The notes under the pieces: model-generated
What the model was told of the DNA's origin: nothing
What the model saw: only the letters and a program-made list of their open reading frames with translations
Database searches by the model: none
From: Clostridia bacterium
GTDB lineage: Bacteria > Bacillota > Clostridia > Oscillospirales > Acutalibacteraceae
Direction of reading: 5' to 3'
DNA: 11,522 nt
Assembly (NCBI GenBank): GCA_900764115.1
Contig: CAAFMR010000311.1
Span: 1-11,522 of the forward strand
Position numbers and translations under genes: made by a program
Part shown: positions 1 through 8,429 of the stretch, piece by piece
Numbering within the stretch: position 1 is the first letter of the stretch
How the letters are laid out: the number at the start of each line of letters is the position of its first letter

Positions 1-3
1 ACT

Positions 4-1107
4 ATGAACTTTCAATGCGACAAGCAAGAGCTGATTGAAGCGGTGGGTAACGCCCAACGTGCCGTCGCCACCAAAGCCGCATTGCCCGCGCTAGAGGGTA
101 TCCTGCTGCGGGCGCAGGGGTCGACCCTGTTCCTGGCGGGCTTTGATATGGAGCTGGGCATCACTACCACCATTGAGGCGCAGGTGCAGCAGCCCGGCGA
201 GCTGGTACTCCCCGCCCGGATGTTCGGGGACATTGTGCGCAAAATGCCCGGCGACCGGATCGCCATTACCGCCGACGATAAGTTTAACACCGTTATCCGC
301 AGCGAAGTGACGGAATTTTCCATTATGGGCATTACAGCGGCGGATTATCCCTCCATCCCCACCGTGGAGGAGGGCATCAGCCTGTCGCTGACCCAGGATG
401 TGCTGAAGGGGATGGTGCGGCAGACCATTTTCTCCGTGGCAGCCCCCAACAACCCACGCCCCATTTATACCGGCACCCGGTTTGAGGTAACGCCGGATCA
501 GCTGCGGCTGGTGAGCATGGACGGCTATCGGCTGGCGATGCGCAGCGAACCGGTGCAAACGGATGAAACCGTGAATTTCGTGGTGCCGGGAAAGGCGCTG
601 CAGGAAATTCTCAAGCTGCTCAAGGACGAGGATAAGCCCTGCAATCTCATCATCGGGCGGCGGCACATCATCTTTGAGATCGACGGCTACGCGGTGATTT
701 CCCGGCTGCTGGAGGGAGAATTCATCGACTATGAAAAAATCATCTCCCAGGAGGATGCCGCCACCACCGTGGTGGTGAACACCCGCAGCATGATGGACAC
801 CGTTGACCGGGTTTCCCTGGTGATCAACGACCGGCTGCAGACCCCTATGATCTGCGAATTCCGGGATCAGTCGGTGTATGTATCCTGCTCCACTCCCCTT
901 GGAAAAGCCAACGACTGTATTCCCGCCCAGATCACCGGCAACGAGGAAACCATGGGCTTTAACTCCCGCTATTTGCTGGATGCGCTGAAAAACAGCGAAA
1001 CCGACGAGGTGCGCATTGAGCTGAACAGCTCTCTGAAGCCTATGAAAATCTTTCCGAAAGAGGGCAGCAGCTTCCTGTTCCTGGTGCTGCCGGTGAGACT
1101 GAAATAA
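4..1107 (+). CDS. dnaN: DNA polymerase III beta subunit (sliding clamp)
   Basis: This 367-residue protein is the ring-shaped processivity clamp that tethers DNA polymerase III to DNA and serves as a docking platform for repair and regulatory proteins. Its length is typical for the family. Three clamp domains of about 120 residues each can be inferred (roughly 1-120, 121-245, 246-367). Visible family signatures are the N-terminal start MNFQCDKQEL, the segment MDGYRLAMR in the middle domain, and the C-terminal LPVRLK, which corresponds to the conserved LPxR-type end next to the protein-binding pocket. The ATG at 4 is the natural start; only three bases of upstream sequence are visible, so its ribosome binding site and any promoter lie outside. 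The stop codon shares one base with the start of yaaA (TAATG), indicating translational coupling. Nothing odd was seen. Identification is by family recognition and synteny with yaaA, recF and gyrB. Confidence 0.98.
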   Translation: MNFQCDKQELIEAVGNAQRAVATKAALPALEGILLRAQGSTLFLAGFDMELGITTTIEAQVQQPGELVLPARMFGDIVRKMPGDRIAITADDKFNTVIRSEVTEFSIMGITAADYPSIPTVEEGISLSLTQDVLKGMVRQTIFSVAAPNNPRPIYTGTRFEVTPDQLRLVSMDGYRLAMRSEPVQTDETVNFVVPGKALQEILKLLKDEDKPCNLIIGRRHIIFEIDGYAVISRLLEGEFIDYEKIISQEDAATTVVVNTRSMMDTVDRVSLVINDRLQTPMICEFRDQSVYVSCSTPLGKANDCIPAQITGNEETMGFNSRYLLDALKNSETDEVRIELNSSLKPMKIFPKEGSSFLFLVLPVRLK

Positions 1108-1331
1108 TGGAAACCATCCGATTTACTCTGGAAACGGAATTCATCCGTCTGGACGACCTGTTAAAACGCACCGGCTGCGTCGCCACCGGCGGACAGGCAA
1201 AGGTGCTGATTCAAGGCGGTCATGTCCGGCTGAACGGAGAGCTTTGCACCATGCGGGGCAAAAAGCTGCGGGGCGGCGAGACGGTTGCCCTGCTCGACAC
1301 CGGCGAGGAGATCATCGTTGCTCGTCCGTAG
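1107..1331 (+). CDS. yaaA: S4-domain RNA-binding protein, YaaA family
   Basis: This 74-residue protein belongs to the small S4-domain family encoded between dnaN and recF in many Firmicutes. The S4 fold spans about residues 12-60: FIRLDDLLKRTG, then GGQAKVLIQGGHVRLNGEL, the helix-turn-strand core used by S4 proteins to grip structured RNA. It ends in a short beta-rich tail (ETVALLDTGEEIIV). S4 proteins of this type are assumed to bind rRNA or tRNA; the physiological role of this subgroup is not firmly established. Translation probably depends on dnaN, because the ATG overlaps the dnaN stop by one base. Its 3' end contains the ribosome binding site and start of recF, so the two genes overlap by 14 nt. 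Size, sequence and position agree with yaaA of Bacillus subtilis. Confidence 0.93.
   Translation: METIRFTLETEFIRLDDLLKRTGCVATGGQAKVLIQGGHVRLNGELCTMRGKKLRGGETVALLDTGEEIIVARP
1305..1310 (+). promoter_or_regulatory. Ribosome binding site of recF inside yaaA
   Basis: GAGGAG lies seven bases upstream of the TTG at 1318. This spacing decides the recF start: the next candidate upstream, TTG at 1285, has no comparable Shine-Dalgarno sequence and would add 11 residues without counterpart in the family. The site is embedded in yaaA codons for Gly-Glu-Glu. Confidence 0.75.
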
Positions 1332-2424
1332 TCTGACCGTGGACGGATTCCGGAATCTGCACCCCTGTCGGTGGGAGCCGGCTGCCGGTGTTAATATTCT
1401 CTACGGAGACAATGCCCAGGGAAAAACCAATCTGCTGGAGGCATGCTGGCTATTCACCGGCGAGCGCTCCTTCCGGGGTGCGATGGACAGCGAGATGGTG
1501 CCTTTCGGTAAGGAAAAGGCGCATCTGCGGCTGGAATTCACCGCCGGCGGACGGGAGCAGCAGGCGGAAATGACCATCGCCCAGCGGCGGCAGGTGACGC
1601 TGAACGGGCTGCGGCTTTCTTCCGCCGCCAAGCTGACCGGCACCCTCTGCGGGGTGGTGTTTTCTCCCGCCCATCTGGCGCTGGTGCGGGAGGGTCCCCA
1701 AGGACGACGCCGATTCGTGGATTCTGCCTATTGCCAGCTGCTGCCCGGCTATGTGGGCAAGCTGGCGGAGTTTCATCAGGTGCTGATGCAGCGCAATGCC
1801 CTGCTGCGGAAGATGAAAGAGAAGGGACGGGAATCCCCCGACGAGCGGGAAATGCTGGAGCTATGGAATCACACCATGGCGGCGGCAGGCGCCCGGGTAA
1901 CGGTTGCCCGCAGCCTGTATATTGAAAAGCTGCAGCCGCTGGCGGCGGAAATCTATGCCGGGCTATCCGGCGGGAGGGAGCAGCTAACCATGCGCTGGAA
2001 ATCCCCCGCCTATGCGCCGGGTGCGACCCCGGCGGAGGTGGCTGCCCGCTGGCTGACGGCGCTGCAAGCCGCCCAGCGTGCCGACCGGGGGGCGGGCTTT
2101 TCCACGGCGGGACCCCATCGGGAGGATCTGGAGCTGTTTCTCAACGGCACAGAGGTGCGCACCTACGGCTCTCAGGGGCAGCAGCGCTCGGTGGTGCTGG
2201 CGCTGAAGCTGGCGGAGGCGACCCTCCTGCAGGAGGTGACCGGCGAGGCACCGGTGGCATTCCTGGATGACGTGATGAGCGAGCTGGATGTATCCCGCCA
2301 GGAGTATATTCTCAATCACATCGACGGCTGGCAGGTATTCATCACCGGCTGCGAGCCGTCGGCGGCGCTGCGTATGACCGCCGGAAAGGTGTTTCATATT
2401 CAGCAAGGTGTATTATCTGAGTAA
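1318..2424 (+). CDS. recF: DNA replication/repair ATPase RecF
   Basis: RecF (368 residues from the TTG at 1318) is an SMC-like ABC ATPase that works with RecO and RecR to load RecA at single-strand gaps and stalled forks. The N-terminus MLVRSLTVDGFRNL matches the usual RecF opening, supporting this start over longer versions. The Walker A motif is GDNAQGKTN at residues 30-38. A helical arm region covers about residues 140-260. The ABC signature region SQGQQR is at 285-290. Walker B ends in LDD at 316-318, followed by the D-loop-like SELD. All ATPase motifs are intact. The gene starts 14 nt inside yaaA and ends 26 nt before remB. Use of TTG with a good GAGGAG site suggests modest expression. 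Length is normal for the family (about 360-375). Confidence 0.96.
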   Translation: MLVRSLTVDGFRNLHPCRWEPAAGVNILYGDNAQGKTNLLEACWLFTGERSFRGAMDSEMVPFGKEKAHLRLEFTAGGREQQAEMTIAQRRQVTLNGLRLSSAAKLTGTLCGVVFSPAHLALVREGPQGRRRFVDSAYCQLLPGYVGKLAEFHQVLMQRNALLRKMKEKGRESPDEREMLELWNHTMAAAGARVTVARSLYIEKLQPLAAEIYAGLSGGREQLTMRWKSPAYAPGATPAEVAARWLTALQAAQRADRGAGFSTAGPHREDLELFLNGTEVRTYGSQGQQRSVVLALKLAEATLLQEVTGEAPVAFLDDVMSELDVSRQEYILNHIDGWQVFITGCEPSAALRMTAGKVFHIQQGVLSE

Positions 2425-2450
2425 AATTATACAGATTGGATTTGAATACT

Positions 2451-2708
2451 ATGTATTTGCACATCGGACAGGATACCGTGGTGCGGGAGAAGGACATTGT
2501 GGGCATTTTCGATATGGACAATACCACCATATCCCGCACCACCCGGGAATTTCTCAACCGGGCGGAAAAAGAGGGAAGAGTCAGCTATGTGAATTATGAG
2601 CTGCCCAAATCCTTTGTGGTGTGCAGCCGACCCAAGGAGCGGGGACACACCGTGCATATTGCCCAGATGGCACCCCGCACGCTGTATAAACGTTCCAAGA
2701 CCGTATAA
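2451..2708 (+). CDS. remB: Extracellular matrix regulator RemB-like, DUF370 family
   Basis: This 85-residue protein belongs to DUF370 and resembles B. subtilis RemB (YaaB), encoded at the same place between recF and gyrB. The opening MYLHIGQDTVVREKDIVGIF closely follows the RemB pattern of an N-terminal beta strand, a short acidic loop and the DIVGIFD core. A later segment, LPKSFVV, matches the conserved PKSxxV of the family. RemB influences biofilm matrix genes in Bacillus together with the DNA-binding RemA; in a clostridial host the targets are unknown. The ATG at 2451 is preferred over the upstream TTG at 2436 because family members start with MYxHxG. No convincing Shine-Dalgarno sequence precedes either start, so translation may rely on reinitiation from recF, 26 nt away. 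The basic C-terminus (LYKRSKTV) may aid nucleic-acid contact, which is inference. Confidence 0.9.
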   Translation: MYLHIGQDTVVREKDIVGIFDMDNTTISRTTREFLNRAEKEGRVSYVNYELPKSFVVCSRPKERGHTVHIAQMAPRTLYKRSKTV

Positions 2709-2738
2709 CAAACGACCGAAAGGGAGGAATTTACCGCT

Positions 2739-4694
2739 ATGGCACAGGATACGGAACTGCAAAATGAACAGGATCTGACCCACGCAGAGGGGTCTTATGA
2801 CGAAAAAGACATACAGGTGCTGGAAGGTCTGGAGGCGGTGCGCAAGCGCCCCGGTATGTATATCGGCTCCACCGGACCCCGGGGCTTGCACCATCTGGTG
2901 TATGAAATCGTCGATAACTCCATCGACGAGGCGCTGGCGGGCTATTGCACCCATATTGAGGTGGATGTGCTGCCCGGGGACATCATCGCCGTGCGGGATA
3001 ATGGTCGGGGCATCCCCGTGGGGATGAACGAAAAGCTGGGTCTGCCCACCGTGACGGTGGTGCTGACGGTGCTGCACGCCGGCGGTAAGTTCGGCGGCGG
3101 CGGCTATAAGGTTGCCGGCGGTCTGCACGGCGTGGGCTCCTCAGTGGTGAACGCCCTGTCTGAGTGGCTGGAGGTGGAGATCCGCCGGGACGGTCACATC
3201 TACGGGCAGCGGTTTGAACGGGGCAAGACCGTATCCGACCTGAAGCTGCTGGGAGATACCGACGAAACCGGTACGCTGGTGCGGTTCAAGCCCGACAGCG
3301 AGATTTTCACCGAAACCACCGAGTTTGATTTTGAAACCCTGCAAAAGCGGCTGCGGGAGCAGGCATTCCTCAATGCCGGACTGCGCATCACCTTCACCGA
3401 CCGGCGCACCGACGAGGTCCGGCAGGAGACCTACTGCTATGAGGGCGGTATTTCCTCCTTTGTGGAGTTTCTCAACAAGACCCGGGGCTATGTGCCGCTG
3501 CACGAAAACGTGATTCACCTCACCACCACCGACGGGGAAAGTGTGGCGGAGGTGGCGTTCCAGTATAACGACAGCTATAACGAGACCATCGTGTCTTTTG
3601 CCAACAATATGCATACGGTGGACGGCGGCACCCACGAGACGGCGTTCAAAACCGCCATCACCCGGGTATTCAATGCCTATGCCCGCCGCTTTAAGATTCT
3701 CAAGGACAACGACAAGGATCTGAAAGGCGAAGACGTGCGGGAGGGTCTGATGGCGGTCGTCAGCGTGAAGCTGGAGGACGCTCAGTTTGAGAGCCAAACC
3801 AAGGCAAAGCTGGGAAACACCTCCATCGGCAAGCTGGTGAACACCCTCATCAGCGTCAAGTTAACGGAATATCTGGATGAAAATCCGGCGGTGGCGAAAG
3901 CTATCCTGGAAAAATCCGTCAACGCCGCCCGGGTGCGGGAGGCTGCCCAGAAAGCCCGGGAAAAAGCCCGCAACGACAAGAAGTTAAGCTCCATGCGGAT
4001 GCCGGAAAAGCTGGCGGACTGCATCTGGAAGGACCCGGAGCGCACCGAGCTGTACATCGTCGAGGGTGATTCCGCCGGCGGCTCCGCCATTCAGGGACGG
4101 GACCGGAACTATCAGGCCATCCTGTCCCTGTGGGGCAAGATGCTCAACGGGGAAAAGGCGCGGCTGGACAAGGTCTACGGCAACGATAAGCTGACCCCCG
4201 TGGTGATGGCGCTGGGCTGCGGCATCGGGGACGATTTCGACCTGTCCCGGCTGCGGTACGGCAAGGTCATCATCATGGCGGATGCCGATGTGGACGGTTC
4301 CCATATATGCACGCTGCTGCTGACCTTCTTCTTCCGCTATATGCGCCCGCTCATCGAGGAGGGGCATGTGTATATCGCCCAGCCGCCTCTCTACAAGGTG
4401 ATGAAGGGCAAAAAGTTTGCCTACGCTTTCTCCGACGAGGAACGGGATCGGGAGATCGCCGGGTTCGGCGGCGACGTGGACAATGTGCAGCGGTATAAAG
4501 GTCTGGGCGAGATGGACCCCCAGCAGCTGTGGGAGACCACCATGGACCCCTCCTTCCGTACCATGCTCAAGGTGCATATGGAGGACGCCCAGCAGGCGGA
4601 CGAAACTTTCTCCATCCTCATGGGGGATAAAGTGGAGCCCCGCCGGGAGTTTATTGAGAAAAATGCCCGGTATGTGGACAATCTCGATGTATAA
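2739..4694 (+). CDS. gyrB: DNA gyrase subunit B
   Basis: GyrB (651 residues) supplies the ATPase and TOPRIM parts of the A2B2 gyrase that introduces negative supercoils. AGGGAGG at 2721-2727 lies 11 bases before the ATG. The GHKL ATPase domain (about 24-230) shows YEIVDNSIDEAL with the general base E56 and Mg-binding N60, the adenine-binding D87 in VRDNGRGIP, and the lid motif GLHGVGSSVVNALS. A transducer domain follows (about 230-400). The TOPRIM domain carries EGDSAGG (E442-G448) and DADVDG (D515-G520), the metal-binding acidic residues. The C-terminal tail has QRYKGLGEM at 584-592. The short length without a proteobacterial insert is typical of Gram-positive enzymes. Odd residues at usually constant positions are I451, S463, G471 and C524 (the last replacing the Arg of DADVDGxHIRTLLL). 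All catalytic residues are present, so activity is expected. Confidence 0.98.
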   Translation: MAQDTELQNEQDLTHAEGSYDEKDIQVLEGLEAVRKRPGMYIGSTGPRGLHHLVYEIVDNSIDEALAGYCTHIEVDVLPGDIIAVRDNGRGIPVGMNEKLGLPTVTVVLTVLHAGGKFGGGGYKVAGGLHGVGSSVVNALSEWLEVEIRRDGHIYGQRFERGKTVSDLKLLGDTDETGTLVRFKPDSEIFTETTEFDFETLQKRLREQAFLNAGLRITFTDRRTDEVRQETYCYEGGISSFVEFLNKTRGYVPLHENVIHLTTTDGESVAEVAFQYNDSYNETIVSFANNMHTVDGGTHETAFKTAITRVFNAYARRFKILKDNDKDLKGEDVREGLMAVVSVKLEDAQFESQTKAKLGNTSIGKLVNTLISVKLTEYLDENPAVAKAILEKSVNAARVREAAQKAREKARNDKKLSSMRMPEKLADCIWKDPERTELYIVEGDSAGGSAIQGRDRNYQAILSLWGKMLNGEKARLDKVYGNDKLTPVVMALGCGIGDDFDLSRLRYGKVIIMADADVDGSHICTLLLTFFFRYMRPLIEEGHVYIAQPPLYKVMKGKKFAYAFSDEERDREIAGFGGDVDNVQRYKGLGEMDPQQLWETTMDPSFRTMLKVHMEDAQQADETFSILMGDKVEPRREFIEKNARYVDNLDV

Positions 4695-4712
4695 TCGGGG
4701 ATAGGAGCTTCT

Positions 4713-5804
4713 ATGGACGAGAAAACTGCACTCACCCCGCTGGCGGTGGATCTGACCCGGGAGGAATTTGTAGACTTCCGGTATGTGATGGATCGGTTCG
4801 CCGGCATGGGACGGGGACGCTGGACCCGGGCGGTCATTATGAGCCTGTTCAGCCTGTCGCTGATTGTGCTGGCTCTGATGGAGCTGGTGAAAGAGGGACA
4901 GGCAGACTGGCTGACCGGCATCGTGGGGCTGCTGATGCTGCTGATCAGCCTGCTCAGCGCCTTGCTGGAGCCGGTAATCCTCAAAAAGCGCGCCGCGCGC
5001 GCCTATGATGAGAGCATTGCCGCCGGCTATAGCTATTACGGCACGGTGCGGCTATACAGCGACCGGATTGAAAAAGAGGGGGCGGAGCTGACCGTATCCA
5101 TCCCCATCAACGGAACGGCGTTCTTTTTGGAATGTCCGGAAATGATGGTGTGGGGCAGCGACCGCACCCGCTCCATCGTGCTGCCTGCCCGGTATCTGAC
5201 CCCGGAGTTTGCCGCCGCTGTGCGGCACGCCGCCGACCGGATTCCCACCGGACACCGGCGGTTTTACGGTCGGGTGGTGCCCCAGGGACAGGTGCCCACG
5301 CCGGCGGCGGCGGAAAAGCCTGCCGTGCTGTGGGAGCAGACCGTCACCTATACGCTGGAGGAGCTGCAAGCCCTGCTGCGTAATGTGCTGGTGCAGAATT
5401 ATAGCCAGCGGCTGCCGATGTTCGGGCTGCTGAGCGTGATGGCGGGTCTGGCAATGGGCTGGAACGGCGAGAGCATCGTGCCCTGCGTGATGTATTTTCT
5501 GGCGACGCTGTTTTTCCTGACGCTGCTCAATCTGCTGATGCCCCTGTGGCAGCTACCCCGTCACGAGGAGCAGGTGCCCCCCGCCGCCCGCCAGATGCAG
5601 TTTGTCCTCACCGACCGGGGCTTCAAGCTCCACGCCGAGCGGCAGGAGGATTGCGTCCCCTGGGGCGCCATCGCCCACATCATCGACCGGGGCGACTATG
5701 TGGAATTCCAGTGGCAGCACAAATCGGCGCGGATCCCCAAGCGCTGCATTCCGGATTTTGAGGCGTTTGACGGGCTGATTACCCAGTATTGGAAACACAA
5801 ATAG
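4713..5804 (+). CDS. Four-helix membrane protein with duplicated YcxB-like module
   Basis: I do not recognise this 363-residue protein as a named gene. It seems to consist of two copies of one architecture: an amphipathic lead-in (VDLTREEFVDF at 12-22; VTYTLEELQAL at 211-221), a pair of membrane helices (about 38-59 and 66-90; about 233-250 and 254-279), then a soluble beta-rich domain. Each soluble part has a 'G-x-R-x-x-x' strand, a conserved W or P-I position, and a tail with LP or IPKR before a final helix (YGTVRLYSDRI to LPARYLTPEF; FVLTDRGFKLHA to IPKRCIPDFEAF). This order resembles the YcxB-like family, usually one module of about 160-190 residues. An Ala/Pro-rich linker (190-205) joins the halves. 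Both soluble domains are predicted cytoplasmic. TAGGAG sits about six bases before the ATG. It lies 18 nt after gyrB and 52 nt before gyrA, so it is co-transcribed with gyrase genes. Function is unknown. Confidence 0.85.
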   Translation: MDEKTALTPLAVDLTREEFVDFRYVMDRFAGMGRGRWTRAVIMSLFSLSLIVLALMELVKEGQADWLTGIVGLLMLLISLLSALLEPVILKKRAARAYDESIAAGYSYYGTVRLYSDRIEKEGAELTVSIPINGTAFFLECPEMMVWGSDRTRSIVLPARYLTPEFAAAVRHAADRIPTGHRRFYGRVVPQGQVPTPAAAEKPAVLWEQTVTYTLEELQALLRNVLVQNYSQRLPMFGLLSVMAGLAMGWNGESIVPCVMYFLATLFFLTLLNLLMPLWQLPRHEEQVPPAARQMQFVLTDRGFKLHAERQEDCVPWGAIAHIIDRGDYVEFQWQHKSARIPKRCIPDFEAFDGLITQYWKHK

Positions 5805-5805
5805 G

Positions 5806-5827
5806 ATAATTAAATTATTTTTATACT
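5806..5827 (+). promoter_or_regulatory. AT-rich palindrome and possible -10 element before gyrA
   Basis: The 52-nt gap before gyrA is strikingly AT-rich in a GC-rich region. It contains a perfect inverted repeat ATAATT-A-AATTAT (5806-5818), followed by TATACT (5822-5827), one base from the TATAAT consensus. No TTGACA-like -35 sits at the correct distance, so a separate gyrA promoter is only possible, not shown. A regulator-binding site or an unpaired spacer are alternatives. Confidence 0.22.
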
Positions 5828-5856
5828 GATTGTAAACGAAAGGTCAGGTGATTTGG

Positions 5857-8391
5857 ATGGAGGAGCAGTCGACGCCCCTTGCCAAGCTGATAAATGTGGA
5901 TCTGGATAAGGAGATGCGCAAGCGCTTTCTGGAATATTCCGTATCGGTGTTGGTGGCGCGGGCGCTGCCGGATGTGCGGGACGGCTTGAAGCCGGTGCAC
6001 CGCCGGATCCTGTATACCATGCACGAGGATAAGCTGACCCCCGATAAGCCTTACCGCAAGTCCGCCACCACCGTGGGCGACGTGCTGGGGCGGTATCATC
6101 CCCACGGCGACGCCTCCGTATACGATGCCATGGTGCGTCTGGCGCAGGATTTTTCCCTGCGGTATCCGCTGGTGGACGGTCACGGCAACTTCGGCTCCAT
6201 CGACGGTCACCCCGCCGCCGCCTACCGGTATACCGAGGCGCGGCTGAGCAAGCTGAGCCTGGATATGCTGGCGGACATCGACAAGGACACGGTAGATTTC
6301 ATTCCCAACTTTGATAACAACAAGGTGGAGCCGACAGTGCTGCCCTCCCGGTTCCCGAACCTGCTGGTGAACGGCTCCTCCGGTATCGCCGTGGGTATGG
6401 CAACCAGCATCCCGCCCCACAATCTGCGGGAGGTGGTGGACGCCATCTGCCTGCTGATTGAAAACCCCGACGCCGAGCTGCCGGAAATTATGGAGCATAT
6501 CCAGGGTCCGGATTTCCCCACCGGCGGCATTATTATGGGACGCAGCGGCATCCGGGCGGCATACGCCACCGGTCGCGGGCGCATCACCGTGCGCGCCCGG
6601 GCGGAGATCGAGGAGAGCGGCAACCGCAACCGCATTGTCATCAGCGAGATTCCCTATATGGTGAATAAGCTGAATTTGGTGAAATCCATCATTGATCTGG
6701 TGGACGACAAGCGCATCGAGGGCATCCACGACGTGGTGGACCACTCCAGCATGGAGGGAATGCGGGTGGTCATCGACCTGAAAAAGGACGCGGTGCCTCA
6801 GGTGGTGCTGAACCAGCTGTACGCCTACACCCAGATGCAGGTAACCTTCGGCGCCATTCTGCTGGCGCTGGTGGACGGCACCCCGAAAATCCTTACCCTC
6901 AAGCAAATGCTGGAGGAATACATCAAATTCCAGATGCAGGTCATCACCCGCCGCACCCAGTTCGATTTGAACAAGGCAAAGGAACGGGCGCACATTGTGG
7001 AGGCGCTCAAGCGGGCGGTGGACTTCATCGACGAAATCATCGCCCTCATCCGGGCTTCCTCCGACCAGAATGCGGCGAAGGAAAAGCTGATGGAGCGGTT
7101 CCAGTTTGACGACGTGCAGGCGGACGCCATCGTGAAGATGCGTTTGGGCCAGCTGTCCGGTCTGGAGCGGCAGAAGATTGAGGACGAGCTGGGTGCGCTG
7201 CACCTGCGCATTGCCGAGCTGGAGGGCATTCTGGCGGACGAGCATAAAATCAAGGAAATCGTCAAGGATGAGTGCCTGAAGATGCGGGATAAGTACGGCG
7301 ACGAGCGCCGCACGGAAATCTCCATTGTGTCCGGCGAGGTGGACATCGAGGATCTGATTCCCGAGGAGGAGAGCGTGCTGACCCTCACCGAGGCGGGCTA
7401 TATCAAGCGCCAGCCGGTGGACAGCTACTCGGCGCAGCGCCGGGGCGGCCGGGGCATCAAGGGACTCACCACCAAGGAGGAAGACGTCATCCGGCACATG
7501 TTTGTCTGCTCCAGCCACGATACGGTGATGTTCTTCACCAATCGGGGACGGGTATACAAGCTGCGGTGCTTTGAGGTGCCGGAGGGCAGCCGCACCGCCA
7601 AGGGGCTGAACATCGTCAACCTCCTACCCCTCCAGCCGGAGGAGCAGGTCACGGCGATGATCCGCACCGAGGATCAGACCGAGGGGCTGAATCTGTGTAT
7701 GGTGACCCGCCGGGGCATCATCAAGCGCACCCGTCTGGACGCCTACGCCAATGTGCGTAAGGGCGGTCTGATTGCCGTGGATCTGGACGAGGGCGACGAG
7801 CTGGTGAGCGTGCTCATCACCGATGGGGAGCAGCAGCTGCTGCTGGCGACCCGCGGCGGTATGGCGATCCGGTTCCGGGAGAGCGACGTGCGGCTGGTCG
7901 GGCGCACCGCCCGGGGCGTGCGTGCCATCTCCCTGGGCGAGGACGACACCGTGGTGGGCGTGGTGCTGGTGGACGACACCGAGCGGCTGCTCACCGTCAC
8001 CGAAACCGGCTACGGTCGGCTGAGCCAGTTCGACGAATACCGCATCCAATCTCGCGGCGGTAAGGGTATCATCAACTACCACACCGAGCGCTACGGCGCC
8101 GTGGTGGGGATTGCCGCCGTGGAGGAGCAGGAGGATCTGATCCTCATTTCCTCCTCCGGCATTATGATCCGTATGGCGACGGACGAGATCCGTCTGTGTA
8201 GCCGCACCTCCAAGGGCGTGCGGGTCATGCGGGTGGGCGAGGACACCCGGGTTATCTCCATGGCGGTCACCGCCCATGAGGAGGACGCCGAGATGGCGCA
8301 TCCGGAGGACGACGGCACCGCCGATGAGGGTGCCGCCGATACCGAACCGGAGGAGACCGAAACCGCTGCCGAGACTCCGGCGGAGGAATAA
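5857..8391 (+). CDS. gyrA: DNA gyrase subunit A
   Basis: GyrA (844 residues from the ATG at 5857) carries the breakage-reunion and DNA-wrapping domains of gyrase. AGGTG at 5846-5850 is six bases before this ATG, which is preferred to the in-frame GTG at 5848. The winged-helix region contains the quinolone-resistance-determining segment [14 protein letters not shown] (81-94) and the catalytic RYTEAR with Y125 as the nucleophile and R124 beside it. The tower and coiled-coil follow to about residue 490. The C-terminal beta-pinwheel (about 500-805) bears the GyrA-box QRRGGRG at 527-533, which marks a gyrase A subunit rather than topoisomerase IV ParC, and degenerate repeats such as QSRGGKG. The last 38 residues (807-844) are a tail with 17 acidic residues and no Lys or Arg. 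The position equivalent to E. coli Ser83 is Ala86, while Asp87 is kept as Asp90. A hairpin terminator starts eight bases downstream. Confidence 0.98.
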   Translation: MEEQSTPLAKLINVDLDKEMRKRFLEYSVSVLVARALPDVRDGLKPVHRRILYTMHEDKLTPDKPYRKSATTVGDVLGRYHPHGDASVYDAMVRLAQDFSLRYPLVDGHGNFGSIDGHPAAAYRYTEARLSKLSLDMLADIDKDTVDFIPNFDNNKVEPTVLPSRFPNLLVNGSSGIAVGMATSIPPHNLREVVDAICLLIENPDAELPEIMEHIQGPDFPTGGIIMGRSGIRAAYATGRGRITVRARAEIEESGNRNRIVISEIPYMVNKLNLVKSIIDLVDDKRIEGIHDVVDHSSMEGMRVVIDLKKDAVPQVVLNQLYAYTQMQVTFGAILLALVDGTPKILTLKQMLEEYIKFQMQVITRRTQFDLNKAKERAHIVEALKRAVDFIDEIIALIRASSDQNAAKEKLMERFQFDDVQADAIVKMRLGQLSGLERQKIEDELGALHLRIAELEGILADEHKIKEIVKDECLKMRDKYGDERRTEISIVSGEVDIEDLIPEEESVLTLTEAGYIKRQPVDSYSAQRRGGRGIKGLTTKEEDVIRHMFVCSSHDTVMFFTNRGRVYKLRCFEVPEGSRTAKGLNIVNLLPLQPEEQVTAMIRTEDQTEGLNLCMVTRRGIIKRTRLDAYANVRKGGLIAVDLDEGDELVSVLITDGEQQLLLATRGGMAIRFRESDVRLVGRTARGVRAISLGEDDTVVGVVLVDDTERLLTVTETGYGRLSQFDEYRIQSRGGKGIINYHTERYGAVVGIAAVEEQEDLILISSSGIMIRMATDEIRLCSRTSKGVRVMRVGEDTRVISMAVTAHEEDAEMAHPEDDGTADEGAADTEPEETETAAETPAEE

Positions 8392-8398
8392 GCACAAA

Positions 8399-8429
8399 AA
8401 GCTCCCGACCCCGCCGGGGTCGGGAGCTT
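8399..8429. terminator. Bidirectional intrinsic terminator after gyrA
   Basis: A perfect 14-bp stem (AAGCTCCCGACCCC paired with GGGGTCGGGAGCTT) closes a three-base GCC loop at 8413-8415. Read on the plus strand it is followed by a poor T-tract (TT-GAATTT). Read on the minus strand the stem runs directly into five T residues (complement of 8396-8400). It can end the gyrA transcript and also a convergent minus-strand transcript from the small ORF at 8532-8609. Confidence 0.88.

Noticed and set aside
5821..7518. 565-codon minus-strand ORF
   Set aside because: It is antisense to gyrA, its His- and Gln-rich composition is typical of the reverse complement of GC-rich coding DNA, and gyrA motifs explain the sequence.
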